Below are positions 43,101-51,594 of a stretch of DNA of 64,000 bases, one piece after another. The notes beneath the pieces are model-generated. The model saw only the letters and a list, made by a program, of their open reading frames with translations. It made no database searches and was not told where the DNA came from. The stretch is from Halostella salina (GTDB taxonomy: Archaea; Halobacteriota; Halobacteria; Halobacteriales; Natronoarchaeaceae). The first letter of the stretch is position 1; each line of letters begins with the position of its first letter. The translations under genes and the position numbers were made by a program. The stretch covers positions 310,001 to 374,000 of the forward strand of contig NZ_RCIH01000001.1 in the NCBI RefSeq assembly GCF_003675855.1, written 5' to 3'.

Positions 43101-44129
43101 TCAGCCCCCGCCGGTCGCGCCCGACGCGACCGCGACCCCGCCGCCGATCGCCGTCGAGAGCAGGTACGTCGCCGCGCGGTGGAGGACGACGGCGGCGCTG
43201 ACCGTCGCCAGCGCCAGTCCGGTCGTCGGCACGAGCAGGGCGGCAAGCACCGCCTCGATCCCGCCCAGTCCGCCGGGGAGCGGCGTCACGCCGGCGACGC
43301 TGCCCAGCGGGATGACGAGCATCACCGCGCCGAAGGAGACGGCGTGGCCGAGCGCGTACAGCGAGAGCCACAGCGAACACATCTGGGCCAGCCACCCGAG
43401 CGCGGAGAAGCCGAGCGCGACCAGCAGCGTCCGGCGGTCGGCCCCGACGCGCTCTATCGTCCGGAAGAACCCCTCGATCCGGCGTTCGAGCGCGTCGGCG
43501 GTCGGCGGCGACCGGCGGGGGATCACCCGGCTGATCCCCCGGATGACGGGCGTCACGACCCGGACGGCGGCCTGTTCGACGCGGTAGCGGTGTCGCCAGC
43601 CGACGTACGCCAGCGCTGGCAGCGCCACCGCAAGCGCCCCGACGGAGGCCGCGGCGTATCCGAGACGCGCGTCGAACGTCACCTCCGTCGCCATGTACGC
43701 GACGCCCATGAGGGCAAAGCCGATCGAGGGGACGAAGTTCAGCGCGTCGACGCTCGCGATCGCGGCCAGCGACGTCTCGTACTCGCTGTCGGTCGCCCGC
43801 GAGATGAGCAGGGCGGTGACCGGCTCGCCGCCGGCCTGTCCGAACGGCGTGACGTTGTTCGCGAACATCGCCCCGGCGAACACCAGAAACGACCGCGGGA
43901 CCGACAGCTGGATGTCGAGCCCGCCGAGGACGGTCCGGAGCGCGAGCCCCCACGCGAGGAGCCAGCACAGCGCCACGGCGACCATCGCGCCGACCACCGG
44001 CAGGCTCGCCTGTCCCAGCGCCGCGAGCACGTCCTCGAACCCGGCCACCCACAGCAGGACCCCGAGCAGCCCCAGCGCGCCGACGAACCCGACGACCTTC
44101 GCCCGCGTGCTCCCGTTCCCGTCGCTCAT
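43101..44129 (-). CDS. lysylphosphatidylglycerol synthase TM-region / UPF0104 membrane protein
   Basis: 342 residues from ATG 44129 (MSDGNGSTRAKVVGFVGALG), with about seven to eight hydrophobic segments. SFLVFAGAMFANNVTPFGQAG and VTPLPGGLGGIEAVLAALLV are hallmarks of the UPF0104/LPG-synthase transmembrane family. In archaea members include AglD-type C-terminal regions, and others are proposed lipid flippases. There is no soluble transferase domain here. It is divergent from thiL across 97 bp. Confidence 0.8.
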   Translation of the reverse strand: MSDGNGSTRAKVVGFVGALGLLGVLLWVAGFEDVLAALGQASLPVVGAMVAVALCWLLAWGLALRTVLGGLDIQLSVPRSFLVFAGAMFANNVTPFGQAGGEPVTALLISRATDSEYETSLAAIASVDALNFVPSIGFALMGVAYMATEVTFDARLGYAAASVGALAVALPALAYVGWRHRYRVEQAAVRVVTPVIRGISRVIPRRSPPTADALERRIEGFFRTIERVGADRRTLLVALGFSALGWLAQMCSLWLSLYALGHAVSFGAVMLVIPLGSVAGVTPLPGGLGGIEAVLAALLVPTTGLALATVSAAVVLHRAATYLLSTAIGGGVAVASGATGGG

Positions 44130-44226
44130 GCTACCCGTTGGGGGCGTGGGGCAGTTGAACCCTCCGACCGCACGCCGACGCTGCCGACACCGGACGGTTT
44201 TTCGCCCGGGGCCCGAATGCGCCCGT

Positions 44227-45102
44227 ATGGACGAACGGACGGCGCTGACGCTGCTCGGCGACGCCGTCGTGGCGGCCGGCGACGACGCGGCCGTCGTCGA
44301 CGGGCAGGTGCTGACGACGGATATGCTCCACGAGCGGACGGACTTCCCGGCGGGAACGACCCGGTACACCGCGGGCTGGCGGGCGGTCGGCGCGTCGCTG
44401 TCGGACGTGGCGGCGATGGGGGCCGACCCGGTCGCGGCAGTCGCCGCGTACGCCGCCCCCGGCTTCGACCGCGAGGAACTCCGCGCGTTCGTCGACGGCG
44501 CGACGGCCGTCTGCGAGCGCGTCGGCGCGGCGTACGTCGGCGGCGACCTTGACGAACACGACGAGTTCACGGTCGCGACGACGGCGCTGGGCGACGCCGA
44601 CGACCCGGTCCGGCGGCACGGTGCGAGTCCCGGCGAGCGCGTCTGTGTCACCGGGACGTTCGGCCGGAGCGCCGCGGCGCTCCGGCTGTTCGACCGGGGC
44701 GAGGTCGAACGCGCGAACGACCTGTTCCGGTTCGAACCGCGGGCGGCTGCCGGCCGGGCCGTCGCCCCCCACGCGACCGCGATGCTGGACTCCAGCGACG
44801 GGCTGGCCCGGTCGCTCCACCAGCTCGCGGCGGCGAGCGACTGCGGGTTCGCGGTCGAGGCGGACGCGGTGCCGGTCGACGGGGCGGTCGACGAGGTGGC
44901 CGCGGACGCGGCCGAGCGGCGGGAACTCGGCTTTTTCTTCGGCGAGGACTTCGAACTGGTGTTCACCGTCCCCGAGGACGCGCTTCCGGCGATCCGGACG
45001 GAGTCACCCACGCCGGTGTCCACGATCGGCCGCGTCACCGAGAGTGGGGTCACGCTCGACGACGAGCCGCTACCGGATCGTGGTTTCACGCACGGCGAGT
45101 AG
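44227..45102 (+). CDS. thiL: thiamine-monophosphate kinase
   Basis: 291 residues from ATG 44227. It phosphorylates thiamine monophosphate to the active diphosphate. Motifs of the PurM/ThiL-type ATP fold are present: GDDAAVVDG (18-26), TTDMLHERTDF, VGASLSDVAAMGADP, YVGGDLDEHDEF, and the C-terminal LDSSDGLARSLHQLA. A T-rich patch (44197-44204) lies about 25-30 nt upstream. It ends 26 bp from the convergent protease gene. No other thi gene is nearby. Confidence 0.93.
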   Translation: MDERTALTLLGDAVVAAGDDAAVVDGQVLTTDMLHERTDFPAGTTRYTAGWRAVGASLSDVAAMGADPVAAVAAYAAPGFDREELRAFVDGATAVCERVGAAYVGGDLDEHDEFTVATTALGDADDPVRRHGASPGERVCVTGTFGRSAAALRLFDRGEVERANDLFRFEPRAAAGRAVAPHATAMLDSSDGLARSLHQLAAASDCGFAVEADAVPVDGAVDEVAADAAERRELGFFFGEDFELVFTVPEDALPAIRTESPTPVSTIGRVTESGVTLDDEPLPDRGFTHGE

Positions 45103-45128
45103 GCTGTCCGGACGGGAACCCGTAGTTC

Positions 45129-46232
45129 TCAGCCCGCGTACGCGATCGGGACCGGCGTGAAACAGAGCGCGCCGAGGACGAAGGTGAGCGCGCCGACCGC
45201 CAGCCGCGGCGTGTCGAGCGACTCGTCGTGGACGGGCGTCGCCGGGCCGGCGAAGGCGATCACGGCGGCGAACACGCCCCAGAACGCCCACAGGAAGGTG
45301 GCGTTGCTCGCCGCGTCGGCGACGTAGTGGAGGTAGCCGGCCAGCCCGAACAGCCCCGCCGGCACCAGCGCGGCGACCGTCTCCTGCCGGTTGCCGGCCA
45401 TCGCCCGGACGATGTGGCCGCCGTCCAACTGGCCGACCGGGAGCAGGTTCAGGAACGTGACGAACATCCCGACCCAGCCGCCGACGACGACCGGGTTGAC
45501 CGACTGGCCGGCCGGGAAGTACAGTTGCTGGCCGGTCAGTTCGGCGAGGGCGACGAGCAGCGGCGGGTAGCCCAGATCGTACGGGATCGCCCCCGGCGGG
45601 ATGTCGACCGGCGGGAGGTACAGGCCGACGGTCGTGACGGCGACGGTCGCCACCAGGCCGGCGAGCGGCCCGGCGACGCCGATGTCGAACAGCGCCTTCC
45701 GGTCGGGCATCTGGCCTTTCATCCGGATCACCGCGCCCATCGTCCCGACCAGCGTCGGCACCGGCAGGAAGTACGGTAGCGACGCGTTGACGCCGTGATA
45801 GCGGCTCATAACGTAGTGGCCCAGTTCGTGGACGCCGAGGACGCCCATGATCGCCACGGAGAACGGCCAGGCGCGAAACAGCGACAGCGGGTCGGCGCTC
45901 AGGTCGAAGCCGTACCACCACACCGCACCGGTAAACAGCGTCGAGAACACCGTGGCGACCGCCAGCACGACGTTCGTCCATGGGATCCCGTCCACGCCCA
46001 CGTCTACCGGCTCCGCGACCAGCACGAACTCGCCGGTCCGTCGGGTCAGCTGTACCTCGTACCCGCGTTCGCGGAACCGGGGCCACACCCGTTCCATCAG
46101 CTCGTCCGCCGGCACCAGGGGATCGCCGAAGTACACCAGCCGCTCGCCGTCGGTGCGAACCTCGTAGACCCGGAAGAACGCGTCGAACGCGTCGACGGGG
46201 GGACCGGCGTCCGGGTCGTCGATCTCCGCCAT
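45129..46232 (-). CDS. site-2 protease family (M50) metalloprotease
   Basis: 367 residues. The zinc motif HELGH (135-139) lies in one membrane segment, and the second metal ligand region, FLNLLPVGQLDGGHI, in a later one. The N-terminal about 85 residues form a soluble domain (VYEVRTDGERLVYFGDPLVP) found in haloarchaeal and plant EGY-like site-2 proteases. It cuts membrane-spanning substrates within the bilayer. No substrate gene can be inferred from its neighbours (thiL and a DUF7123 gene). Confidence 0.88.
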   Translation of the reverse strand: MAEIDDPDAGPPVDAFDAFFRVYEVRTDGERLVYFGDPLVPADELMERVWPRFRERGYEVQLTRRTGEFVLVAEPVDVGVDGIPWTNVVLAVATVFSTLFTGAVWWYGFDLSADPLSLFRAWPFSVAIMGVLGVHELGHYVMSRYHGVNASLPYFLPVPTLVGTMGAVIRMKGQMPDRKALFDIGVAGPLAGLVATVAVTTVGLYLPPVDIPPGAIPYDLGYPPLLVALAELTGQQLYFPAGQSVNPVVVGGWVGMFVTFLNLLPVGQLDGGHIVRAMAGNRQETVAALVPAGLFGLAGYLHYVADAASNATFLWAFWGVFAAVIAFAGPATPVHDESLDTPRLAVGALTFVLGALCFTPVPIAYAG

Positions 46233-46325
46233 TGGCGTTTTTACGGTTCGAAGGGTGATAAGCCCAATGACGGCGTGGGGATGGGGGCTGTCGGGGCGGT
46301 CGATCAGGGCGTTCTTCGCCGGGGA

Positions 46326-46580
46326 TCAGGCGGGTTCGACGCGCCAGGTCGTCGCGCTCGTGTACGACCACTTCTCGACTTCGAGGCCGCCGGCCGAGTC
46401 GCTCAGCTTGACCATCAGCGCGCCGATCTCCTTGGGCGAGAGACCGACCTCGTCCGCGATGAACTTGCTCTTGAAGTACAGCTCCCCGTCTTTCGCCTTG
46501 GACCGGAGGAACTGCTTGAGACGCTCTTCCTTGCTGTCTGTCGAGGGCTCCTCACCGGAGGGCTGCGTGGTAGCGCTCAT
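46326..46580 (-). CDS. small DUF7123-like winged-helix protein
   Basis: 84 residues. After a polar start, EERLKQFLRSKAKDGELYFK and ADEVGLSPKEIGALMVKLSD suggest a compact winged-helix fold, and the sequence fits the haloarchaeal DUF7123 family. DNA binding is plausible but unproven. A TATA-like box (46618-46627) lies about 38-47 nt upstream. The gene stands between the M50 protease and mobB-moaE, all on the minus strand. Confidence 0.75.
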   Translation of the reverse strand: MSATTQPSGEEPSTDSKEERLKQFLRSKAKDGELYFKSKFIADEVGLSPKEIGALMVKLSDSAGGLEVEKWSYTSATTWRVEPA

Positions 46581-46617
46581 TGTGTTGTCGCCTCGCTCAC
46601 CGCTTGGACCGGGAATA

Positions 46618-46627
46618 TGTTATAAAG
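46618..46627 (-). promoter_or_regulatory. TATA-like box of the DUF7123 gene, in an A/T-rich gap
   Basis: CTTTATAACA on the minus strand, 38-47 nt upstream of the ATG at 46580. The surrounding gap, 46581-46818, is unusually A/T-rich for this window (for example TTTTATCC near 46685 and CATATCTAATG near 46743) and shows no gene I can support. Confidence 0.5.
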
Positions 46628-46818
46628 GAAGGTTGCTTTGGCCTGTTTCGGACGCTTTTAGCTCAGTACAGGGTTTTCGCGGGATTTTATCCGGATGTAT
46701 CACCTTTCACGAGCGGCTCAGAACTGCCAAGACGTTTTACAACCATATCTAATGTCTTATTCGTGCGTCGGGGTCCAGCTGGGATCAGGCCACCGATCCG
46801 CCCGGCGAAACGCGTCGA

Positions 46819-47646
46819 TCACCGCTGGTGGACCCAGAACTCGTCCCCCACAGTCACCTCCTTCTTGAAGATCGGCACGTCCTCCTTGAGCCGGTCGATG
46901 CCGTCCTCGACCGTCTCGAACGCCTCTTCGCGGTGGCCCGCGAGCACGACCACGAAGACGATGTCCTCGCCGTACTCGATGGTGCCCGTCCGGTGGTGCA
47001 TGAGCACCTCGTGGACGCCGTCGCGGGCCTCCAGTTCCGCACGGAGTGCGTCGAGTCGTTCCTGGGCGACGCCCTCGTACTTCTCGAACTCCAGCGCCTC
47101 GGTCGGGTCGTCGTCGTCGTGCTCTTTTGCCCGGACGCGGCCAGTGAACGTCGCTATCGCACCGGCCTTCTCGGCGTCCGGTGACCGTTTCGCCTCGGCG
47201 ACGAGCGAGCCGAGCGACTCGTACGGCTCCACGTCGTCGAGCGCCGCGACGACGGCGTCGGGGTCCACGTCGTCGGCCGTTTCGCCGGTCGCCACGGCCG
47301 CCCCGCGGTGGTCGCGCCCGCCGAGCACGACCTGCGGCAGGTCGGCATCGCTGAACCCCTCGACGACCGCGTAGTCGTGGTCCGCCGCGAGGTCGTCCAG
47401 CGTCGCCGTGAGTCCCCGGTCGTCGCCCGTTGCAAACCACCCGTCGTCGTCGGTGATCCCGTACGTCTCGGCCGCACCGGCGGCGCGGTGGCGCGCGGTG
47501 TCTTTCCCCTCGGTGTCCACGTCCGGGGCGTGGGTCAGGTGCTTGACCGTCGCGACTCGCCCCTCGTCCCGGAGCCGTGCGACCAGCCGCTCAACCAGCG
47601 TCGTCTTCCCGCTGTCGGAGGGCCCGACGACACCGACTACGTTCAT
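46819..47646 (-). CDS. MobB-MoaE fusion (molybdenum cofactor biosynthesis)
   Basis: 275 residues. The N-terminal third is a MobB-type GTPase with P-loop GPSDSGKTT (8-16) and ALKHLTHAP-like THAPDVDTEGKD. From about residue 145 the protein is MoaE, the catalytic subunit of molybdopterin synthase, with IATFTGRVRAKE, VLMHHRTGTIEYGE and the lysine-bearing DRLKEDVPIFKKEV near the end. It therefore couples sulfur insertion into precursor Z with guanylation of molybdopterin. moaD and moaA are not adjacent. Confidence 0.88.
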   Translation of the reverse strand: MNVVGVVGPSDSGKTTLVERLVARLRDEGRVATVKHLTHAPDVDTEGKDTARHRAAGAAETYGITDDDGWFATGDDRGLTATLDDLAADHDYAVVEGFSDADLPQVVLGGRDHRGAAVATGETADDVDPDAVVAALDDVEPYESLGSLVAEAKRSPDAEKAGAIATFTGRVRAKEHDDDDPTEALEFEKYEGVAQERLDALRAELEARDGVHEVLMHHRTGTIEYGEDIVFVVVLAGHREEAFETVEDGIDRLKEDVPIFKKEVTVGDEFWVHQR

Positions 47647-47686
47647 ACCGGTTCCTCGGTTCCGGTCCCGCTTGTACCCTTCGGCA

Positions 47687-48943
47687 TCACCGGCGCGCGC
47701 CCGCGACGAGCGTCAGCAACGCGGCGACGGCGGCGAGGACGCCGAACCCGTCGAGCCCCCCACCGTCGGACGATTCGTCGCCGGTCGTCGTTTCCGTGCG
47801 CTCGACGCGGATCGTCGCGCGCTCGCCGTTCACGACCGCCTGGTACGTGCCCGCCGCGAGGATCCGCCTGTCGAACGCGACCGTCCGGTTCTCGCCCGGT
47901 TCGACGGTCACGTTCCGCACGGCCACGGTCTCGCCGAACAGCCGGAGCGGGACCCGAACCGTCTCCTCGCTCGCACGCTCGTTGACGACCGTCGCCCGGA
48001 TCGCAACTGCCTCGCCGGCCGAGACCGGCGTCCGGTTGACCGCTACGTCCGTGACGCCGACAGTCCCGTCCGACCCCTCGCCGTCGTTTCCGTCAGTCTC
48101 GTTCGACTGGCTGAGTCTACCGCGGTCAGGAGGATCACTACCGTCATCGGTGGTCTCGCCGTCCGCGGGTTCGGTTGGGCTGTCGCCGTCCGCGGTCCCG
48201 TCGCCGTCCGGCATCGACGAACGCTCGCTGGATCCGGATTCGTCGCCGTCCGGACCGTCGGTAGGCTCGTCGTCCACCGTGCCGGTCGCGTTCGTGGGGC
48301 TGTTCACCGATTCGTCCGGGGTGCTGACGTCGTCCCCGGCATCGGCACTTCCGTCGTCCTCGCCAGCCGATCCGTCGTTGCTTCCGCCCCCGTCCTGTGC
48401 TCTATCGTCCCCGGCTGCCGGACCGCTGTCGTCGCTCTCCCGCCCGTCGTCGCCCTCGGCGTCGTCGGCCGGCTCGCGTGCGTCCGTCCGATCGTCGTTC
48501 TCCGACGGTTCGGCGTCGTCCGGTTGGCCGGTGTCGTCAGGTGGCCCAGCATCGTCCGGCGACCCGAAATCATCCGGCGGGCCGGCGTCGTCGGGTGGTC
48601 CTGCATCGTCGGGCGGCCCGGCGTCAGCCGGCGGTCCCGAACCGGCGTCATCGTCGTCGTCCGCCTCGGCTTCGTCTTCCTCGTCGTCCTCGTCCGGCGT
48701 CACTCGGTCACCTTCATCGGCTTCGTCCTCCTCATCGTCGTCCTCGTCGTCTTCGTCGTCCTCATCGTCCTCGTCGTCTTCGTCGTCCTCATCGTCCTCG
48801 TCGTCTTCGTCGTCCTCATCGTCCTCGTCGTCCTCCTGAACGATCGACACGCTGTCGGTGCCGACGCCGCCCGCGGCTGCCGGGCCGGCGACCGCACCGA
48901 CGAGGAGCGCGACACACAGCAGGACCGCGGCGATCCGACTCAT
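47687..48943 (-). CDS. Asp/Glu-rich secreted surface protein with C-terminal anchor
   Basis: 418 residues. An N-terminal signal peptide (MSRIAAVLLCVALLVGAVAG) is followed by long acidic repeats (DED-type, about residues 37-60, then PPDD units around 100-140) and an acidic Ser/Gly linker. Residues about 295-385 look like a CARDB/immunoglobulin-like domain (VNRTPVSAGEAVAIRATVVN; VTVEPGENRTVAFDRR). The C-terminus GLDGFGVLAAVAALLTLVAG with Arg is a PGF-CTERM-like anchor. Likely a cell-surface protein adapted to salt, ligand unknown. Confidence 0.75.
   Translation of the reverse strand: MSRIAAVLLCVALLVGAVAGPAAAGGVGTDSVSIVQEDDEDDEDDEDDEDDEDDEDDEDDEDDEDDEDDDEEDEADEGDRVTPDEDDEEDEAEADDDDDAGSGPPADAGPPDDAGPPDDAGPPDDFGSPDDAGPPDDTGQPDDAEPSENDDRTDAREPADDAEGDDGRESDDSGPAAGDDRAQDGGGSNDGSAGEDDGSADAGDDVSTPDESVNSPTNATGTVDDEPTDGPDGDESGSSERSSMPDGDGTADGDSPTEPADGETTDDGSDPPDRGRLSQSNETDGNDGEGSDGTVGVTDVAVNRTPVSAGEAVAIRATVVNERASEETVRVPLRLFGETVAVRNVTVEPGENRTVAFDRRILAAGTYQAVVNGERATIRVERTETTTGDESSDGGGLDGFGVLAAVAALLTLVAGARR
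48746..48826 (+). repeat. three tandem copies of a 27-bp unit inside the Asp-rich gene
   Basis: Copies at 48746-48772, 48773-48799 and 48800-48826 are identical and encode nine acidic residues each (Glu/Asp run) on the minus strand. The number can easily change by slippage, so length variation between strains is expected. Confidence 0.9.
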
Positions 48944-49065
48944 CGAGTTCCCGGTGCTACCACGTCGAACGGGATTGTAATGACGGGCCCACAGTCGGAA
49001 ACCGGAGCTTTATCGCGCCGTTCGGCTGGCGGAACGCCGTGCTCCCGCGCCCCGGAGTTGGCAAC

Positions 49066-49073
49066 CCTTAAGA
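49066..49073 (+). promoter_or_regulatory. TATA-like box of the pyrH-lysS operon
   Basis: CCTTAAGA, 27-34 nt upstream of the pyrH ATG. It probably drives pyrH and the overlapping lysS. Confidence 0.5.
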
Positions 49074-49099
49074 GCGCGACCGGGCTACTCGGCGATAGC

Positions 49100-49819
49100 A
49101 TGAAAGTGGTCGTTTCTATCGGCGGGAGCGTGCTCGCGCCCGACCTCGGGTCGGAGCGGGTCAGCGAGCACGCGGCCGTCATCGAGGCGCTCGCCGACGA
49201 GGGGTGTTCGGTCGGCGCGGTCGTCGGGGGCGGCGGCGTCGCCCGCGAGTACATCGGGACAGCGCGGGATCTGGGGGCCAACGAGATCCAGCTGGACCAG
49301 ATCGGTATCGACGTGACGCGGCTGAACGCGCGCCTGCTCATCGCGGCGCTGGGTGGCGACGCGGTGCCCGCGCCGGCCGAGGACTACGAGGAGGCCGGCG
49401 AGGCGATGCGCCGCGGCGACATCTGCGTGATGGGCGGCGTGACGCCGGCACAGACGACCGACGCCGTCAGCGCGGCGCTGGCGGAGTACGTCAACGCCGA
49501 CCTGCTCGTGTACGCGACGAGCGTCCCCGGCGTGTTCAGCGCCGATCCGAACGAGACCGACGACGCCCAGCAGTACGCGCAGCTGTCCGCGGGCGAACTG
49601 GTCGACGTGATCGCCGACCTGGACATGAACGCCGGCAGCTCCGCGCCGGTCGACCTGCTCGCCGCGAAGATCATCGAGCGCTCCGGCGTCCGCACGGTCG
49701 TCCTCGACGGCACCGACCCGTCGCGGATCGCGGCGGCGGTCCGCTACGGCGACCACGAGGGGACCGACGTGGTCCCCGAGGGTGCGGGCGACGAGCCGAC
49801 GTACTGGGCCGAGGGATGA
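49100..49819 (+). CDS. pyrH: UMP kinase
   Basis: 239 residues, amino-acid kinase fold, archaeal type of UMP kinase that makes UDP. Motifs are MKVVVSIGGSVL at the start, AVVGGGGVAREYI, IDVTRLNARLLIAALG and TPAQTTDAVSA. The short length is normal for archaeal PyrH. A TATA-like box lies upstream, and the stop overlaps the lysS ATG (ATGA), so the genes are translated in tandem. Confidence 0.94.
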   Translation: MKVVVSIGGSVLAPDLGSERVSEHAAVIEALADEGCSVGAVVGGGGVAREYIGTARDLGANEIQLDQIGIDVTRLNARLLIAALGGDAVPAPAEDYEEAGEAMRRGDICVMGGVTPAQTTDAVSAALAEYVNADLLVYATSVPGVFSADPNETDDAQQYAQLSAGELVDVIADLDMNAGSSAPVDLLAAKIIERSGVRTVVLDGTDPSRIAAAVRYGDHEGTDVVPEGAGDEPTYWAEG

Positions 49820-51510
49820 GTGACGCGCGCGACCCGTACACGCTCCAGGGGGCCGAGGGGCGACACGCGTTCTGGGCCGACGCGATCGCGGACGAGATAG
49901 AAGCTCGCGACCCCGACGAGCCGATCGTCATCAAGGGCGGTATCTCGCCGTCCGGCGTTCCCCATCTGGGCAACGTCAACGAGATCATGCGGGGCTACGT
50001 CGTCGCCGAGGCGCTCCGCGACCGCGGCCACGAGGTCCGGCAGGTGTTCACCGCCGACGACCGCGACCCGCTCCGAAAGCTCCCCCGGACGCTCGCCGAC
50101 CTGGACGGGAACCTCGTCGACCTGGGGGAGGTCGACGCCGGCGCGCTCGGGCGCAACCTCGGGCGGCCGTACACGGACATCCCCGACCCCTTCGGCTGCT
50201 GTGACTCCTACGGCGACCACTTCTCGTCGCTGATCGCCGAGAGCGCCGACCTGCTGGATGTCCCCCTCGACGTCGTGTCGAACACTGACCTGTACGAGTC
50301 CGGCGAGTTCGCGGACGCAACCCGGACCGTCCTTGACCGCGCGGACCGCGCCCGCGAGGTGCTCGCGCAGTACCAGGACAAGGTCGACGGGGAGTACGTG
50401 CCGTTCAACCCCATCTGCGCGGACTGCGGGAAGATCACCGAGACGGTGACCGCGGTCGACGTCGAAGCAGGAACCGTCGACTACGTCTGCACCGACATGG
50501 AGGCCGGCGACCGGACGATCGAGGGCTGTGGCCACGAGGGCACCGCGACGTTCCGCGAGGGGAAGCTCCCGTGGCGGTTCGAGTGGCCCGCCCAGTGGGA
50601 GCTGCTCGGCGTCGACTTCGAGCCGTTCGGCAAGGACCACGCCGAAGGGTCCTGGCCCAGCGGCGAGGAGATCGCCCGCGAGGTGTTCGAGTTCGAGCCG
50701 CCGGTCCCGATGACCTACGAGTGGTTCACCCTCAACGGCGAGCCGTTCTCCTCCTCCGAGGGGAACGTCATCCTCGTCTCGGACGTGCTGGAACTGCTGG
50801 AACCCGAAGTTCTCCGGTACTTCTTCACGAAGGACCCGACGACTGCCCGGGACTTCGACGTGGAGCGGCTCGACCAGCTGGTCGACGAGTTCGACGCCGT
50901 CGAGGCGGCGTACTTCGGCGAGGGCGACGCCGACGAGGACGAACGCGCGTTCGCGGAGCGGGCGTACCCGATCGCGGTCGACGGGGCGGCTACCGCCGCC
51001 AGTCCGGAGCGCGCCAGCGGGCGCGCGGACGACGTCCGCGAGGACCGGATCCGCCTGCCGTACACGTTCGCGGCGGTGCTGGGCATGACTGACGACCCCG
51101 ACCTCCGCGAGGAGATCGCACGGCGAGAGGGCCACATCCCGGACGACGCGCCCGACTGGGCCGTCGAGGACGCGCTGGCCCGCGTCGAGCGCGCCCGCAA
51201 CTGGGCGCGCCGTACGGACAACGCCTTCAACTACGAACTCAAGCGCCGCGAGATGCCCGACGTGGATCTGGACGACGCCACCGCCGCGGCGCTCGACGAC
51301 CTCGCCGACTTCGTCGAGGACGAGGACGACCCCGAGGCGATCCAGGGGGAGATCTACGAGACGGCGAAACGTCACGACGTTCCGGTCGGCGACTTCTTCT
51401 CCGTCGGCTACCGGCTGTTCTTCGACGAGGACCAGGGGCCGAAGCTCGGTCCGTTCCTGGCGAAGCTGGACCGGACGTTCGTGCTGGAGCGGCTCCGCCG
51501 CGAGCGCTGA
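49816..51510 (+). CDS. lysS: lysyl-tRNA synthetase, class I
   Basis: 564 residues of the class I form of LysRS found mainly in archaea and few bacteria, unrelated to class II LysRS. The HIGH-like motif is PSGVPHLGN (45-53), and the KMSKS-like loop is FSSSEGNVI (about 309-317). Zinc-binding cysteines occur in CADC and in CTDMEAGDRTIEGC. It attaches lysine to tRNA-Lys in the cytosol. It overlaps pyrH by 4 nt. Confidence 0.96.
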   Translation: MSDARDPYTLQGAEGRHAFWADAIADEIEARDPDEPIVIKGGISPSGVPHLGNVNEIMRGYVVAEALRDRGHEVRQVFTADDRDPLRKLPRTLADLDGNLVDLGEVDAGALGRNLGRPYTDIPDPFGCCDSYGDHFSSLIAESADLLDVPLDVVSNTDLYESGEFADATRTVLDRADRAREVLAQYQDKVDGEYVPFNPICADCGKITETVTAVDVEAGTVDYVCTDMEAGDRTIEGCGHEGTATFREGKLPWRFEWPAQWELLGVDFEPFGKDHAEGSWPSGEEIAREVFEFEPPVPMTYEWFTLNGEPFSSSEGNVILVSDVLELLEPEVLRYFFTKDPTTARDFDVERLDQLVDEFDAVEAAYFGEGDADEDERAFAERAYPIAVDGAATAASPERASGRADDVREDRIRLPYTFAAVLGMTDDPDLREEIARREGHIPDDAPDWAVEDALARVERARNWARRTDNAFNYELKRREMPDVDLDDATAAALDDLADFVEDEDDPEAIQGEIYETAKRHDVPVGDFFSVGYRLFFDEDQGPKLGPFLAKLDRTFVLERLRRER

Positions 51511-51594
51511 CCGGCTGCTGCGCGTGAGACCGACGCCCGCCGGCGACTCGGGGAAACCAAACCCATTTGACTCGGCCGCCCCTGCGATGGCACA

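Noticed and set aside
48700-48840. Regular short repeats that at first suggest a CRISPR array
   Set aside because: The units are adjacent without unique spacers and lie in frame inside the Asp-rich protein gene. No cas genes are visible.
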